Made by a program: the position numbers and the translations under genes. The notes under the pieces were generated by a model. That model saw only the letters and a program-made list of their open reading frames with translations, was not told the origin of the DNA and made no database searches. A stretch of DNA of 64,000 nt, taken from Acorus gramineus (taxonomy: Eukaryota > Streptophyta > Magnoliopsida > Acorales > Acoraceae). Positions 1 to 11,459 of this stretch are shown piece by piece (positions within the stretch are counted from its first letter, which is position 1; each line of letters begins with the position of its first letter). The stretch lies in the NCBI GenBank assembly GCA_030737835.1, contig JAUJYN010000069.1, positions 275,576-339,575 on the forward strand, given 5' to 3'.

Positions 1-609
1 CCCCATTTTCTTTTTCTTTCTCGTGTCAAGCATTGCTTGTTTGATCCAAATTTACTTTTTCATTAAATAATTTTATTTATATTTATGTTTCTTCTGTCAT
101 AAATATGTCAGAAATTACATGAAATACAGAATCTGAGAATGCATGGTATGCATGCATGTAATATTAAAGGGTGCTGGTACACTCAGATACATTTTCAGTC
201 TCAATTCTAATTCTATATATATCGATTAAAAATTGACACATATGCTTACGTTAACAAGATATATGTTTTGAAAGAATTTTTTTACATTTTCTATAAATGT
301 ATACATGCAATTCATTAGAGTATATGTTTTATTTTTTATAAAAACATGTATCTTATTAGATGAGATATATTATTTTTTAAAAATTCAAAGTATATGTAGA
401 CTAAAATTGATACTAAAAATGAGACTATAATTAATATTATCCAATATTAAATTGTTCAGGCTTAATAAGACTGAAATAGCGAGGAAACAATAATGGGATG
501 CATGAAAGAATGGTGGGAGGGGAGCAAGAGTGATCTGAGCTTTTTTGTTTTTAATTGCAGCCTCCGTATAGAGCTACAAAATCTCCCTGTCATCAAAAAC
601 CCCTTTGGC

Positions 610-659
<50 letters not shown>

Positions 660-789
660 TCCCTTATAAAAAAAATACATATACCACATAGATAGACAGG
701 ATATCATATTGTCCTCACATAACATGCATGAAAATTATAAGATTTTGTCGTAATTCAATATATGAAATCTTTAATATTATAAAACTGAA
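1..789. other. AT-rich flank without a gene
   Basis: I see no coding sequence here. The stretch is AT-rich and contains a pure AT dinucleotide tract at 612-656. The only open frame over the tract translates as Tyr-Ile repeats and is an artefact. Confidence 0.6.
612..656. repeat. (AT)n microsatellite
   Basis: An uninterrupted AT dinucleotide run of about 45 bp, likely to vary in length between individuals. Confidence 0.95.
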
Positions 790-791
790 TT

Positions 792-1250
792 ATCCTCGTC
801 AACTGCCTCTGGGAAAGCTTAAAATTCTCCATCACCCATCCAAACATATTTGGGCGTTTGACGAGTTGGACACATTTCACAATTTTTCTTTTTAAAAAAA
901 ATTCGATATTTGAAAAGCTGAAAAATATTAATGATTTTCAAACACTAGCTTTAAATATCTTGACTTTGGGAATCCCAACTTTCCCACCGCATATCTAAAC
1001 GGAGCCTAAATATCTTTGGATGAATAGGTATGGAGGATTCTTATTTTAGGAATTTGTCTAGAGTCAATTTATCTACCTACACTCAATTTGTGTGAATTCG
1101 TGTACATGCGTATTACTGCTTGTTTGTCTGGATTTATTTATGATTACGTTTTGCTTGGCTTTAAATTGAGGTTGTTTGTTGTGTACATTGTATCTTTGAT
1201 TCCACTCACATTTTTCAAGTGATGATCCAAGTCGCCTATGGAAGATGGTT
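792..1250 (+). pseudogene. DUF247 remnant: scrap of last exon plus 3' flank
   Basis: Bases 792-809 match the stretch of the DUF247 terminal exon found in copy A near 6565-6590 (codons for an I-L-V/I-N-C-L motif). The rest resembles the 3' flank shared by copies A, B and D: the motif around 970-1040 matches 6990-7060, and 1130-1220 matches 7140-7280. This looks like an older family member of which only the 3' end survives, with a deletion between the exon scrap and the flank. The exon match is short; the flank match is what makes the call. Confidence 0.6.
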
Positions 1251-1304
1251 CTAAGATCCCCTCGAAATTTATAAATAGAGATAGACTTACGATCCCATTT
1301 GTCC

Positions 1305-1635
1305 CGTTTGGGTAACAACATAACTATTTTTAATAGATAATTAACACATTCTAATTTGATTGTATCTTTAGTTATTTTCATTAGGAAACGCATAATAATG
1401 AAGTTATATTGTTTGGTTAACAATGGATAAGTTGCAGATAAAATCTAAATATAACGTGAATAAAAATTTATAATATTAAAAAAATTAATTTTACATGCAA
1501 TGTGAACTTTTCTTGTATCAATGTAATAAATTGAATACAATTCGTGAGAACTTGAGATATTAATTTTATACCTATTTTTTAGACATTCACTGTTATTCCA
1601 CATTTCCACGTACTATTCATTATTCTACCCAAACG
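1305..1635. mobile_element. MITE-like element with 10-bp inverted ends
   Basis: CGTTTGGGTA at 1305-1314 and its exact reverse complement at 1626-1635 bracket about 330 bp of AT-rich DNA. Related AT-rich sequence occurs at 2600-3050 and 18130-18520. I could not identify a target-site duplication, so the superfamily is open. Confidence 0.45.
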
Positions 1636-1654
1636 TTAACACTGGCCAGATATT

Positions 1655-1958
1655 TGTTTGAATCAATCTCGGTGTTCTTCAAATTGTCATAACGTGCAAG
1701 GGAAGCACTCGGACATTCCCTCCAAAATAAAACAAAATAAAAGCAAAGTGAGATTGGAATTAATCTTTATAAAGCAAAAGCACAATTATACCATCCTTAA
1801 AACAATTAAAAGCTCTTGCAAACCATCCAGCCCAATCTTGCTGTCACAGTACTTATTGCTCATGCTGTACGATTTCAACACCTCTTTATATATATAATGT
1901 TACATCATCCATTCCAACAATAACAACAACAACAATAAAACTCATCAAAACAACAACA
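1655..1958 (+). promoter_or_regulatory. Conserved 5' flank and TATA box of DUF247 copy A
   Basis: The block upstream of the ATG is conserved in all four copies (here, 20880-21043, 34470-34714 and 40360-40589), although the surrounding intergenic DNA has been replaced by insertions. It includes a TATA-type TTTATATATATAA at 1885-1897 and a CAA-rich leader running into ATG 1959. Conservation between paralogues suggests this is the core promoter and 5' UTR; no specific regulator can be named. Confidence 0.6.
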
Positions 1959-4900
1959 ATGGTACTTCTCCACAAGGTCTCCCCACTCCTCCTCCAGACC
2001 GAATCGAACCGCCCCTTCTTCGTCCCCAAAGTCGTCTCTATCGGCCCGTACCACCACGGCGATGCCCACCTCGCCGCCATGGAGCCCTTAAAGAAACAGG
2101 CCTCGGAAAAGTTCTACACCGCGGCCCGCCAGAGGGTCCGTGCCGTGGCCGAGAGAGTGCGCGACATGTACGAGATGGATCCGGGCATCAAAATGGACGA
2201 CGAGGAGTTCACGGACATGCTGTTCCTCGACGCGTGCTTCGTCGTTCATTTCATCTCCAGCTACCAGATATATATGGAATCTAGATCCTCTGTGTGAATA
2301 ACACAGTGAAACTAGGCCCGTCAACTGGTCCGGTCCAGACCCGGACTTGATTACACATATGATACATCTAATCTGATTTGGACTCAACCCGATGGACCCT
2401 AATATACAAACGGGTCGAGTCCAAATCCACTCCGATCCGATCCTATGGATCTGAGACCGGACGGTTTTATATATAAGCTCATATGTTATTAGGCTATTAG
2501 TATTAGTTGATCCATAATTTTGTATCTCAATTTAAACTCTCTCTCTCAAATACTCAATCTCGTCTTTCAATCTCCACTCTCCATATCTGTTGATCCTCAT
2601 CTCCGTTGGATATAGAATTAAGTTATTCTGATGTTTATGATTATTCTATTATAAATAAGGATAAAGTAATTTTGTATTTAGTTGTGTTTTGAATTGTTTT
2701 CTTTGAAAAACGTAATAATAAAGTTTTTGTTGTTTGGGTAAAATGTAAATAAAGTGTAGATAAAGATTTATAAAAGGTGAAAAAATAATAATTGTTGATT
2801 TGACAGGTGATTTATAAGAGGTGATAACAGTTGATTTGACAATGGACCCACATATTTTTTAGTGGAATAACCTAGAATAACTTTAATTCCAGGGGTTGGT
2901 TGGAATCCATATACCGATTTATACAAGTTTATTCTAGCATACCTATACCATGTTATACCTACTCATCCAAACACATTTTTTTGCTTTATCCCCACTTATC
3001 CACATGTATTCCCATTTTATTCTCCATCCAAACAGAGGCTAATAAAAACATGTTTGTTATTCACTCACCAGGTAGTCCTGCAACAACAAAAATAATTGCT
3101 ACATAGTTTGGAGGACAGAATGAGTAAATTTTCATGAAATCTCTACATTTTAGACTTCTAAAAATTCTTCATAACATTAAAATCTGGCTACCCAGATTCA
3201 TATTCAAACCAAATAAAGAATACTAGAAACGTACAAGATTTCAGTATGAGCTTTTCCTTTAGTGAGTGACCACGTCATTTCTCGTCCAGACATCCCTCTG
3301 TCTCGATTGGAATCTTTTAATATGGAAGATTTCATGAGATTCAAGACTGGGGGTTTGTTATGATGTCGTGGCCACGTGGAACCTTCTTATTGGCTCTAAT
3401 CGCGATTGCAACGAACAGTGACATGCAGCTTGTCGAAGTCAGGGCACGTCTCTGTCAATTCGGCAGAGCAGAGCACCCTGACCACGCCTTGTGGTGTCAG
3501 CGTTCTCTTTTTTCCTTTGGTAAAGGCCAGGTCCGAACCTAGGTCAAGGTGGTACGCCCCAACAGTCATGTTGGGTATGAGTAACTAGTCTAGTCGACCG
3601 GCCTCAATCATCTTTGGGAAGGCGTTAACTCTGGTCACAATTGTGGTATTCTCGCCATAATGCACTTGGTGGAGGAGGCTCAATCCGAAGTGCCCTGCTC
3701 GGGTTAGGTGGTTCCCGAGCAGGACTTCGCAAGTAGGATTCCCTTGGAAAGTCATCCTTCCTCTCTCTGACTAGTTCTAACCTGAACCGGATCATGCTAT
3801 TCGTTTGCCTGATTAGCCAAGACACGTGACGCTCTCAAGAAAAGCAAGCTGAAATTCCTCCTCTACACATATATAGTTAGTGTTGGTTTCATCATTATTT
3901 GTCGAGAGATGAGTTATATATCATGAATGTTTCAGTTTGACAAATTTATTAATCAATTCAATTTAGACTTTACTGTGTGAATTGAGTTTAATTTATTATT
4001 ATTTAGTTTAATAAATTAATGTTTTCAAAAGAAAGTCCATGTTGGTGTATAGTTTGACTCAACGTCGTGCATGATTATAAAAAGCATTGATAGTTAATTT
4101 CACTTCATGTCCTGCGTGCCCCACCAGAGCTACAACACGGCTTCCACCACCTCAGGCCAAACTGCCTCCTCGGTGTCCTTAGTGCATCTGCACCTCCAGG
4201 TAGATACATATATCCGGTTGCAAATCAAGTGATGTGATGCTTGTCACAAAAAAAAAAAAAAATTCATATGTCATAAGTATATTATTATTTTTTTTATCAA
4301 ATTTGTGACAATTCACGTACAGAAATGAGTAAATTTATGTTTAGTTATATTTGATGTTATTTTTATTAAAAAACGTAAAAATGATATTTTTGTTATTTGT
4401 TTTATCATGACGAAAGTGAATAAACAGTGGATAAGACATGGATAAAAATTTATATTGTGTTTTAAAACAAGTGTGAAAGATGTGTGTTTGTGATATAATG
4501 GATGTAACGATTTTTAGAATGTGTGAGAGAAATTGATGAGATCATTTTTTTTTAAATGACAAAAATTTTATTTTTATTCATTAGCATGGATAAACGTTAA
4601 TAAACAATTACAACACCCAGGGGCAACGCCACATTATTACTTATGGGGTCAATTGACCCCATCCAAATTCTAAATAACATCAAACATTACCCCCATGTTA
4701 ACCCCATCCAAAAAAAATAAAAATCATTACCACATTCAAAACCCCACTTATAAAAAACAAATACGTGGACTAGTTGGGGGTAAGTGACAGAGTGGGTGAC
4801 ACATATATAATATGTTGTGATGGTCTAATGGGTCCATCAATATTTTTTAAACAAATTTACCCGGCTATCTCCATATTAACCCAAAACTAAAAGGATTATG

Positions 4901-6833
4901 TTATGTACAACCCTATTTTCAGTCTTAATTCCAGTCCACACGTGTTTTGAATTTTTAAAAAATAGTATACCTCATCTAATAATGTACATACTTTATAAGA
5001 AATGAAGCATATGCTCTAATAAATTGCATGGGTGCATGAAGTACTACTATGCCTTGTAATAAATTGCATTTATAGCACATGTATTTCCTCTTATTCCACG
5101 TTTATGCTTTACACATAATAGAGAGTTAAAAAAAAAAAGGAAAAAGAAATTACCCATGCATATTGATAATATGGGTGCATGCATGTGATATTAATTTTTC
5201 ACATATTCGATTGGTATCATCCAGGGTTTCGTCGTACGGGATCTATTCCTCCTGGAGAACCAGTTGCCGTATGAGGTGCTGAAGGCGGTGAAGCCAGATC
5301 CCTCATTCGATGAAACATTGGCTAATTTCATATGCAGCGTCTCCCGCAACAACAATTTGGAGAGAGCCACAGATGCGGTCAAGAAGGTTAAGGAAGCAGA
5401 GATGAAGAGGGAGATGTTGCAGCACCCGAAAAGCCCAGATGAAAGCCGGATTGATATGTCTGGGGCACACACGGGAAACCTTCTTCATATGCTGCATCAG
5501 ATGCTCGTCTCCCGCTCAAAAATTTGGGATGGCAAGGGTAAGATGGACCTATGGGGCTCATTAAATTTCAGGTCAGTGAAGGAGCTCAAAGAAGCGGGGA
5601 TCAAATTCAAGCTCAACAAGAATGGCAACTTCACTTACGAAAACGTCAATTACAAGGCATAGTAGTACTTCATCATTTCGGCCATGTTTGAAAATGGTTT
5701 GTGGGTGTTTTTGGGTTGACAGGAAGCTAAGTTTCTCAAACTTGTTTTCAAACATAGAAAAAAAGTTATTTCTTAGTTAAAAGTTGCAGACACCTTTTTA
5801 CAAAAAAAAAAATGTTAAAAACTAGCTTTTTCCATAATATGTGGATAGATAACTTTTAGTAAACTCGGTTTTAAAGAAGAAAAGCTAACTCCAAAACCTG
5901 TTTCCAAATAGGCCTTCATTTCAAGAAAAAGAAAAAAAGTTAAGGTTCCATCCTCAATAAGAAAAACAAAGAAAGGGAGATAAAGAGGGAGAAAAAGCAA
6001 GAGAGAGATGGCAGTGAGCCACCTCTCTCTCTCTCTCTATTTCTCTCTCATCCTACCCCTCCACTCTCTGCCACTGCAGCCCTCCCCCTCTATTTCTCTC
6101 TCTTAATCCCTCCTCCTCGGCCGCTTCCTCCCCGTCGCTACCACCTCCATCCGCGTCCTTCCTAGTTCTTTTTTCTCTATCTTTCTTTCTCTTTTTCATC
6201 TGAGGATGAGGATAGAACCCCCACCTTAGAAAAAAAAAAAAAGTGGAGCTCCACCTTCAAAGGGATGGCTCTAACCCTCCCCATATCACAAAACCTACGT
6301 GTTAGACACACATATATAAGATTGTCACACGTAATAAAAAAAAAAGTGTTTCTAACATGTGTTTTGATCAGAAGGGATACTTATTTGGCATCGTATACCT
6401 GCCCGGAATGACCGTCGACGACTCGACCAAATCGAATTTCCTGAACCTGATGGCCTTAGAGATGGACCCTGAAGGCGGCACACGAGGCTACGGCGTAATC
6501 TCGTACATCTGCCTCCTCGACAACCTAATTGACCACGCTGATGATGTCCGCGAGCTCCGCTCGAAGGGAATCCTCATCAACTGCCTCGGGAGCGACCAAC
6601 AAGTGGCGGACCTCTTTAACGAGCTCGCCACTAATCTCACACCCAACCCCAACGCCTATGGAGATACCATCACAGGGATCCACAACCACCTCAAAAACTG
6701 GTACAAGGTCACCTTCGCGACCACCATTAACACGCATTTTAACACGCCTTGGAGTATTGTCGCCACGGTTGCCGCCACGGCTGGTCTTGCGCTCTCTGCG
6801 GTGCAGGCCGGGTACGCGGTTAAGCAGGGCTAG
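1959..6833 (+). CDS. DUF247 (UPF0481) protein, copy A, four exons, broken first donor
   Basis: Exons are 1959-2267, 4128-4199, 5225-5656 and 6372-6833, predicting about 424 aa, normal for DUF247. Exon 1 carries the N-terminal signature (VVSIGPYHHG, then HLAAMEPLK) and the LFLDACFVVHF block. Exon 3 has DLFLLENQLPYEVL. Exon 4 has the L-D-N-L-I-D...DV-ELR and LGSDQQVADLFNEL blocks, then a hydrophobic C-terminal segment after NTPWS, which anchors these proteins in the membrane. Introns are phase 0. The first intron begins AT where the paralogues have GT after the same CAG; a GTGTGA donor 24 nt downstream (2292) would keep frame and add eight codons. The last intron uses a GC donor (AAG|GCATAG). 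The molecular function of most DUF247 proteins is unknown; in grasses some are self-incompatibility determinants. Copy A may be a very recent pseudogene or may use the cryptic donor. Confidence 0.7.
2292..3870. other. Intron 1 of copy A with inserted DNA
   Basis: Compared with copies C and D, homology to the intron start stops near 2310 and resumes near 3870, so about 1.5 kb was inserted. It contains an AT-rich MITE-like block (2600-3050) and a moderately GC-rich block (3260-3850) with only short, unrecognised open frames. No clean element ends were found. Confidence 0.5.
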
Positions 6834-7802
6834 GTGAGATGAGTCACAATTTCACAAAAAAAAAAATGAATAAATAAATTCGTGTTGTTGTTTACTGAGG
6901 TCTTGTTTGAATCTGTGGTGGGGCGGATTTGGCGTTGAAAATGCTAAAAATTCTTCACCACCAATCCAAAAATAGGTTTGGGTGTTTGATGGTTTTCCCA
7001 CCGCACGTTCTAATGGGGTTTAAGTTTTCTTTGAACGAATAGGTATGGAGGATTTTCATTTTAGGAGTTGTCTACAGTGAGGCTAATCCGGCTACATTTA
7101 AATTTTACGTGAATGTTGTGTGCATGCGCGCGTGTTATACTACTTGTTTGTCTGGTTTTATATGTGGTTATGTTTTTGCTGGGCTTTAATAAATTGAGGT
7201 TGTTTATGGTGTACACTTTTTTTTTTATTTGTAGACAGCGTCCGTATTTTTTATTCCACTCACTCTTTGCAAGTGATGGTCAGACTGTTGTATTCTTACG
7301 CTTATATTTTGTTAATTATCTGTTGTAGCTCTCAAAATATATGCTATATATTACATTATATTGTTCTTGTTATTAGAGAAAACATGTTATATACATATTA
7401 CAATTTATCACTAATGATCTTTTTTATATAATTATATTAGTAGGGATTTGGAGGGGATGAGATCTGTATGCTGGAGACACAAAAGAACCCTGCATTCGCC
7501 AGTTAAAATTTAGTTGATATTTGCACAAACAACTTTAAACTATGCATCTATTGGTTGTTTTGTAAACAGCAAATACCCAAAAAAAAAGCATTGAGTTTAC
7601 AATTAATGGTTTTTAAAATTTAAATTTAATTCGTGATATATGTAAATTATTATAAGAAAGAAAAATTTGGTTATGATTTTACAATTTGAATACATAATAG
7701 ATAATAGAGTATAGGATACATAAAAATCAAAAATTAAATTCAATTATATGACATATCTATCACTTTACTTATTTAATGATTATTAAATTTTGTATCATTG
7801 TC

Positions 7803-7853
<51 letters not shown>

Positions 7854-8340
7854 CTGGAATGTTGTAAATTTTTATTTAAGTAAAAAATAGCAGAGAAACT
7901 TATACAGTCTTTCGTGCGATTGCACTTACGGTTCTCACTTTCACTAGCTTATTATATACAGAGCCTTTCCTAAACAAAAGCTTTGGCAAGCCATCCCATT
8001 TTGATTCAGAATTTATACCAATCTTGTTGTGACACTTCAAGAAACAATTATTCATGCCACCACAAACTGAGTTTGGGTTAGCCTGCTAGCATCCCCTGTC
8101 CAATAAAGATGTCAAGAAATCAAACCCCAAGGAACACCAATTTTTCAAAAAAAAAAAAAACACTATGCCACCCCAAAAGCAATCCACAGCGTACTATGGT
8201 CTCACAACCTAGGCATTTAAACATCATCCAAATAGTAGCCACTTATTTCTCTCGTATCAATGAAATAGATTAGATAAAATGGCACAATTCTAAAAAATTA
8301 AATAGAATATACCAATATGATCAGCTAATTTTCATTTATT
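6834..8340 (+). repeat. 3' flank of copy A (part of the duplicated unit)
   Basis: There is no gene here. The block at 6890-7620 is repeated after copy B (38810-39480), after copy D (46245-46760), at 1000-1250 and at 51485-53010. The block at 7890-8200 is repeated at 39750-40110. It therefore belongs to the DUF247 duplication unit and includes the 3' UTR. Confidence 0.7.
7806..7851. repeat. (AT)n microsatellite
   Basis: A pure AT dinucleotide tract inside the copy A 3' flank. The corresponding position after copy B (about 39650-39680) has only a short version. Confidence 0.9.
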
Positions 8341-8455
8341 ATAAAATATCTATGGCAGAAGTAGCCTTCCTAGCTCGACCGTAAGATCAGCCACGGGGGC
8401 CCCTCTGATATAAAAAAAAATAAAAAAAATTGGATACTAAATAAATCCATATATT

Positions 8456-8850
8456 TTGGAATGGGTTAGACACCGGCCTAGTCGATAGAAATAAATCTGA
8501 AACACATAGGTTCTGAAATGGGTTAGACACATGGAGTGTCTACAAATATGTATTACATAGGCACCGGCCAAGTCAATGAAAACAAATCCGAAACCCGTAG
8601 CTTCTGAAATGGGTTAGAGACATGGAGTGTCTACAAATATGTGTTAAATAGATATCAGCCTAATCGATGAGAACAAATCCAAAACCCGTAGGTTCTGGAA
8701 TGAGTTAGACACATGGAGCATCTACATATATGTATTACATATACACCATCCCAGTTGATGAGATCTGAAACCCGTAGGTTCTGGAATGGGTTAGACACAT
8801 GGAGTGTCTACCGATATGTAATATGTAGGCAGTCTCCGTCGATGGTAGTA
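8456..8850. repeat. Tandem array, about 91-bp unit, 4-5 copies
   Basis: The motif GGTTAGACACATGGAGTGTC recurs near 8518, 8609, 8700 and 8787, with a partial copy near 8460. The units are diverged and contiguous. No coding potential is seen. Confidence 0.8.
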
Positions 8851-9723
8851 AAAAAAAATATATAGAATCAAGCTTTAGTGTGTTTTTAGACAGGGTAGAC
8901 ATATCATGTGTGAGAATATGTGAATCTGTAGACAGTTGATATGTCGATTCATATAGAACAAGGCCCATTTGAAGTTAACGAAAAAAAAGACATAAATTCA
9001 ACAATAGTACTTATCAATATCAGCCCTGTTGAAGCCATACAGTGGTTCGACAACATTCATAAACATTGATAGACATTCAAAGCCCATTTCTTTCTTTCAA
9101 GGCCATATAAACAATGATCAACACAACTATACATAGCCATATAAATATTGTTCAACAAGTTCTCCTATAATAACGGTGATATACTTGTTCAAATAATTTA
9201 CATAAACACATCTAACACATAACTGATCACTCCATTGTTATTACCTATATAAACATTCATTTCAACAAATCTTAAAAAAACCAAAATGATTTGTTGAAAA
9301 TATTAGCTATATATGTGATTTATCTGTTGTTCGACTTCAACATTTCGAGAACTTGAGGCCACTTCTTCATATCGATTCTTTTTATTGGAGGTTGTAGGTC
9401 GAAGACGGTCATTAGGAGGCATACTGCATCATTCCCAATTGATTTAGGATTAAAAGAAACACAACAATAACAACCAACCAATAAACAAATAACAAACTAT
9501 TCATTAACAACGGTCATTAGGAGGCATACTGCATCATTCGCCATTTGGTATGGATAAATGATTGAAGAGATTTTTAAATAACTTTTAATCAAATTTAAAT
9601 TTATATACATATTTAAGTTGAAGATTGGAAGAATAAATATATTTTAGAGGAGCATGTGAAATGCTGCTTCAATCCAAAATTTTATTTTCATATCTTATTT
9701 TAAAATACTCTTATTGGCAACAG
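8851..9723. other. Intergenic DNA upstream of the methyltransferase pseudogene
   Basis: No gene is seen. A 29-bp direct repeat occurs at about 9407 and 9509. The last bases before 9724 weakly resemble the end of the intron before exon 2 of the paralogue at 54818 and retain a CAG acceptor. Confidence 0.5.
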
Positions 9724-10352
9724 CTGTCCAAAATCTACAAGAACGTGATCGCCACCGATGCGAGCCAACAACAGCTCAAGCAGGACCATCACGCGCACTA
9801 GATCCCCAACATCCACTACAAGCACACGCCCGCAACCATGTCATCCGCTGACCTCGTGCGCGCCGTGTCCCCCGAACTGCACGCGGTCGATGTGGTGACT
9901 GTCGCGCAGGCCCTCTGGTTCGACCTTCCCGCGTTCTACGCCCAGGTCAACCCCGTCGTCCGCCGCCCCAACGACGTCTTCACCGCGTGGTGCTACACCC
10001 TCCCGCTCGTGGACCCGCGCATGGACTCCGCGTTCAACTGGTACTACATGACATTGGGCCCCTACTATGACGCGGAGCGGAGGCTCATGGAGGAGGAGTA
10101 CAGGAGCATTGCTTTCCCATTCGGTCCGTTGAGGGAGAGGACAACACAGGGCCGTTCGAGTTCATGTCAGAGGTGGACATGGGGTTGGATGGGTACCTTG
10201 GCAAACTGCATTCGATTGGGGTCCGCATACCAGATGGCGAAGGATAGGGGGGTTAAGCTACTTGGGGAGGAGGTGGTGATTGAAAAAACAAACTAAAGAA
10301 CAGGGAAGATGATTGGAGTTTGAGGCGTGAAGATCATTGTCCTTAAAGTGAT

Positions 10353-10487
10353 TGTTAGATTATATGTGTTATCTTATAATGTGTGTAGTGTATTACACGT
10401 GTAACTCCTAGACATTTGTATATATAAAGGGATTAACCCCTAAGTGGAATACAAGGATTCCCATTATTTTATTCTCTGTTTCTATCA
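10353..10487 (+). repeat. 5' LTR of the Copia element
   Basis: A 135-bp LTR with TG...CA ends and a TATA-type TATATATAAAG. It is identical to the 3' LTR. Confidence 0.95.
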
Positions 10488-10539
10488 TGGTATCAGAGCT
10501 AGAAATTAAAAAACCCTAGTTTTTTTTTCTTTTTTGGAA

Positions 10540-11250
10540 TCCTTCGCCGTCGCCGTCGTAGTCGTGCCCTTGCCGTCGCCGTCGCCGTCGTGCCCCTGCC
10601 GTCCCCGTCGTACCCCTGCCGTCCCCGTTGCCGTCGTGCCCTTGCGGCTGCCGTCGCCGCCCCTGCCGCTGACCCGCGCCACCCTGCCGCTACGCGCGCA
10701 GCCCTGTCCTGCCGCGCCCAGCCCTGCCCTGCCCGGTGCCCTGCCGCGCGCCTTGCTGCGCCCTGCCCTGCCGCGTGCCCAGCTCTGCCCTGCCAGGTGC
10801 CCTGCCCGGTGCCCTGCTACGCCGTGCCCCGCCGCGCCCAGCCCTGCCGCGTGCCCTGCCCTGCCACGCGCCCTGCCGCGTCGTGCCCTGCCGCGCGTTT
10901 GTCCCTGCCCTGATTACCCGGGATCTGTCGCGCCCGACAAATCTGCCCGGGCACTGATCCGATGATCCTACCCAGATTTCCCAGGATTTGCTGGGACTGC
11001 TCGTGCCAGCCTGTATTGGGTGTTCTGGATCGTCTCGAGCACCTGACCCGACACCCAACCCGGATCCTGCCTAGCGACCCGACCGGGACCCTGCCCAGCG
11101 ACCCAACCCGGACCCTGCCCAGCGAACCCGACCCGACCCTGGCGCTGCCCAGCGACCCGACCCGGATCCTTCCCAGCGACCCGACCGAGATCCTGCCCAG
11201 CGAACCCGGCCCGACACTGCCCCGCGAACCCGGCCCGACACCCGACCCGA
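10540..11250. repeat. C-rich low-complexity leader of the Copia element
   Basis: Two simple-repeat blocks fill the untranslated leader. At 10545-10910, CCGTCGCCGTCG and GCCCTGCC-type repeats give spurious Pro/Ala/Arg open frames. At 11040-11240 there are degenerate units of about 22 bp of the form GACCCGACCCGGATCCTGCC. The composition is very unlike the AT-rich surroundings. I do not regard the open frames here as genes. Confidence 0.8.
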
Positions 11251-11459
11251 GTCCGACCTCAGGTCAACTCCGGCCGCCCTCCGGCTCCTCCGGCCGCCCG
11301 CCGCCACCTCCGGCACCTCCTTGAGACTCCGAATCACTAAATCGGTTATAACTTTCTCTCCGGAAGTCCGATTAAGGTGATCCAGGAGTCCATTTTGCTC
11401 GATTTTTCGTGCTCTACGTCCTCGTCTGCTTCTGATCCTCATCCGAGTGGTTCTGCACA

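Noticed and set aside
4600-4700. CAGGGGCAACGCCA motif followed by a GGGGTCAATTGACCCC palindrome, as at ends of some hAT elements
   Set aside because: I found no matching second end or 8-bp duplication, so no element is claimed.
8456-8850. Regular repeats resembling a CRISPR array
   Set aside because: The units are contiguous diverged 91-bp tandem repeats without unique spacers, in a plant genome.
10534-11324. Long open frames on both strands, rich in Pro, Ala and Arg
   Set aside because: They lie in simple C-rich repeats inside the Copia leader and are open on both strands because of composition. No domain, and no support as genes.
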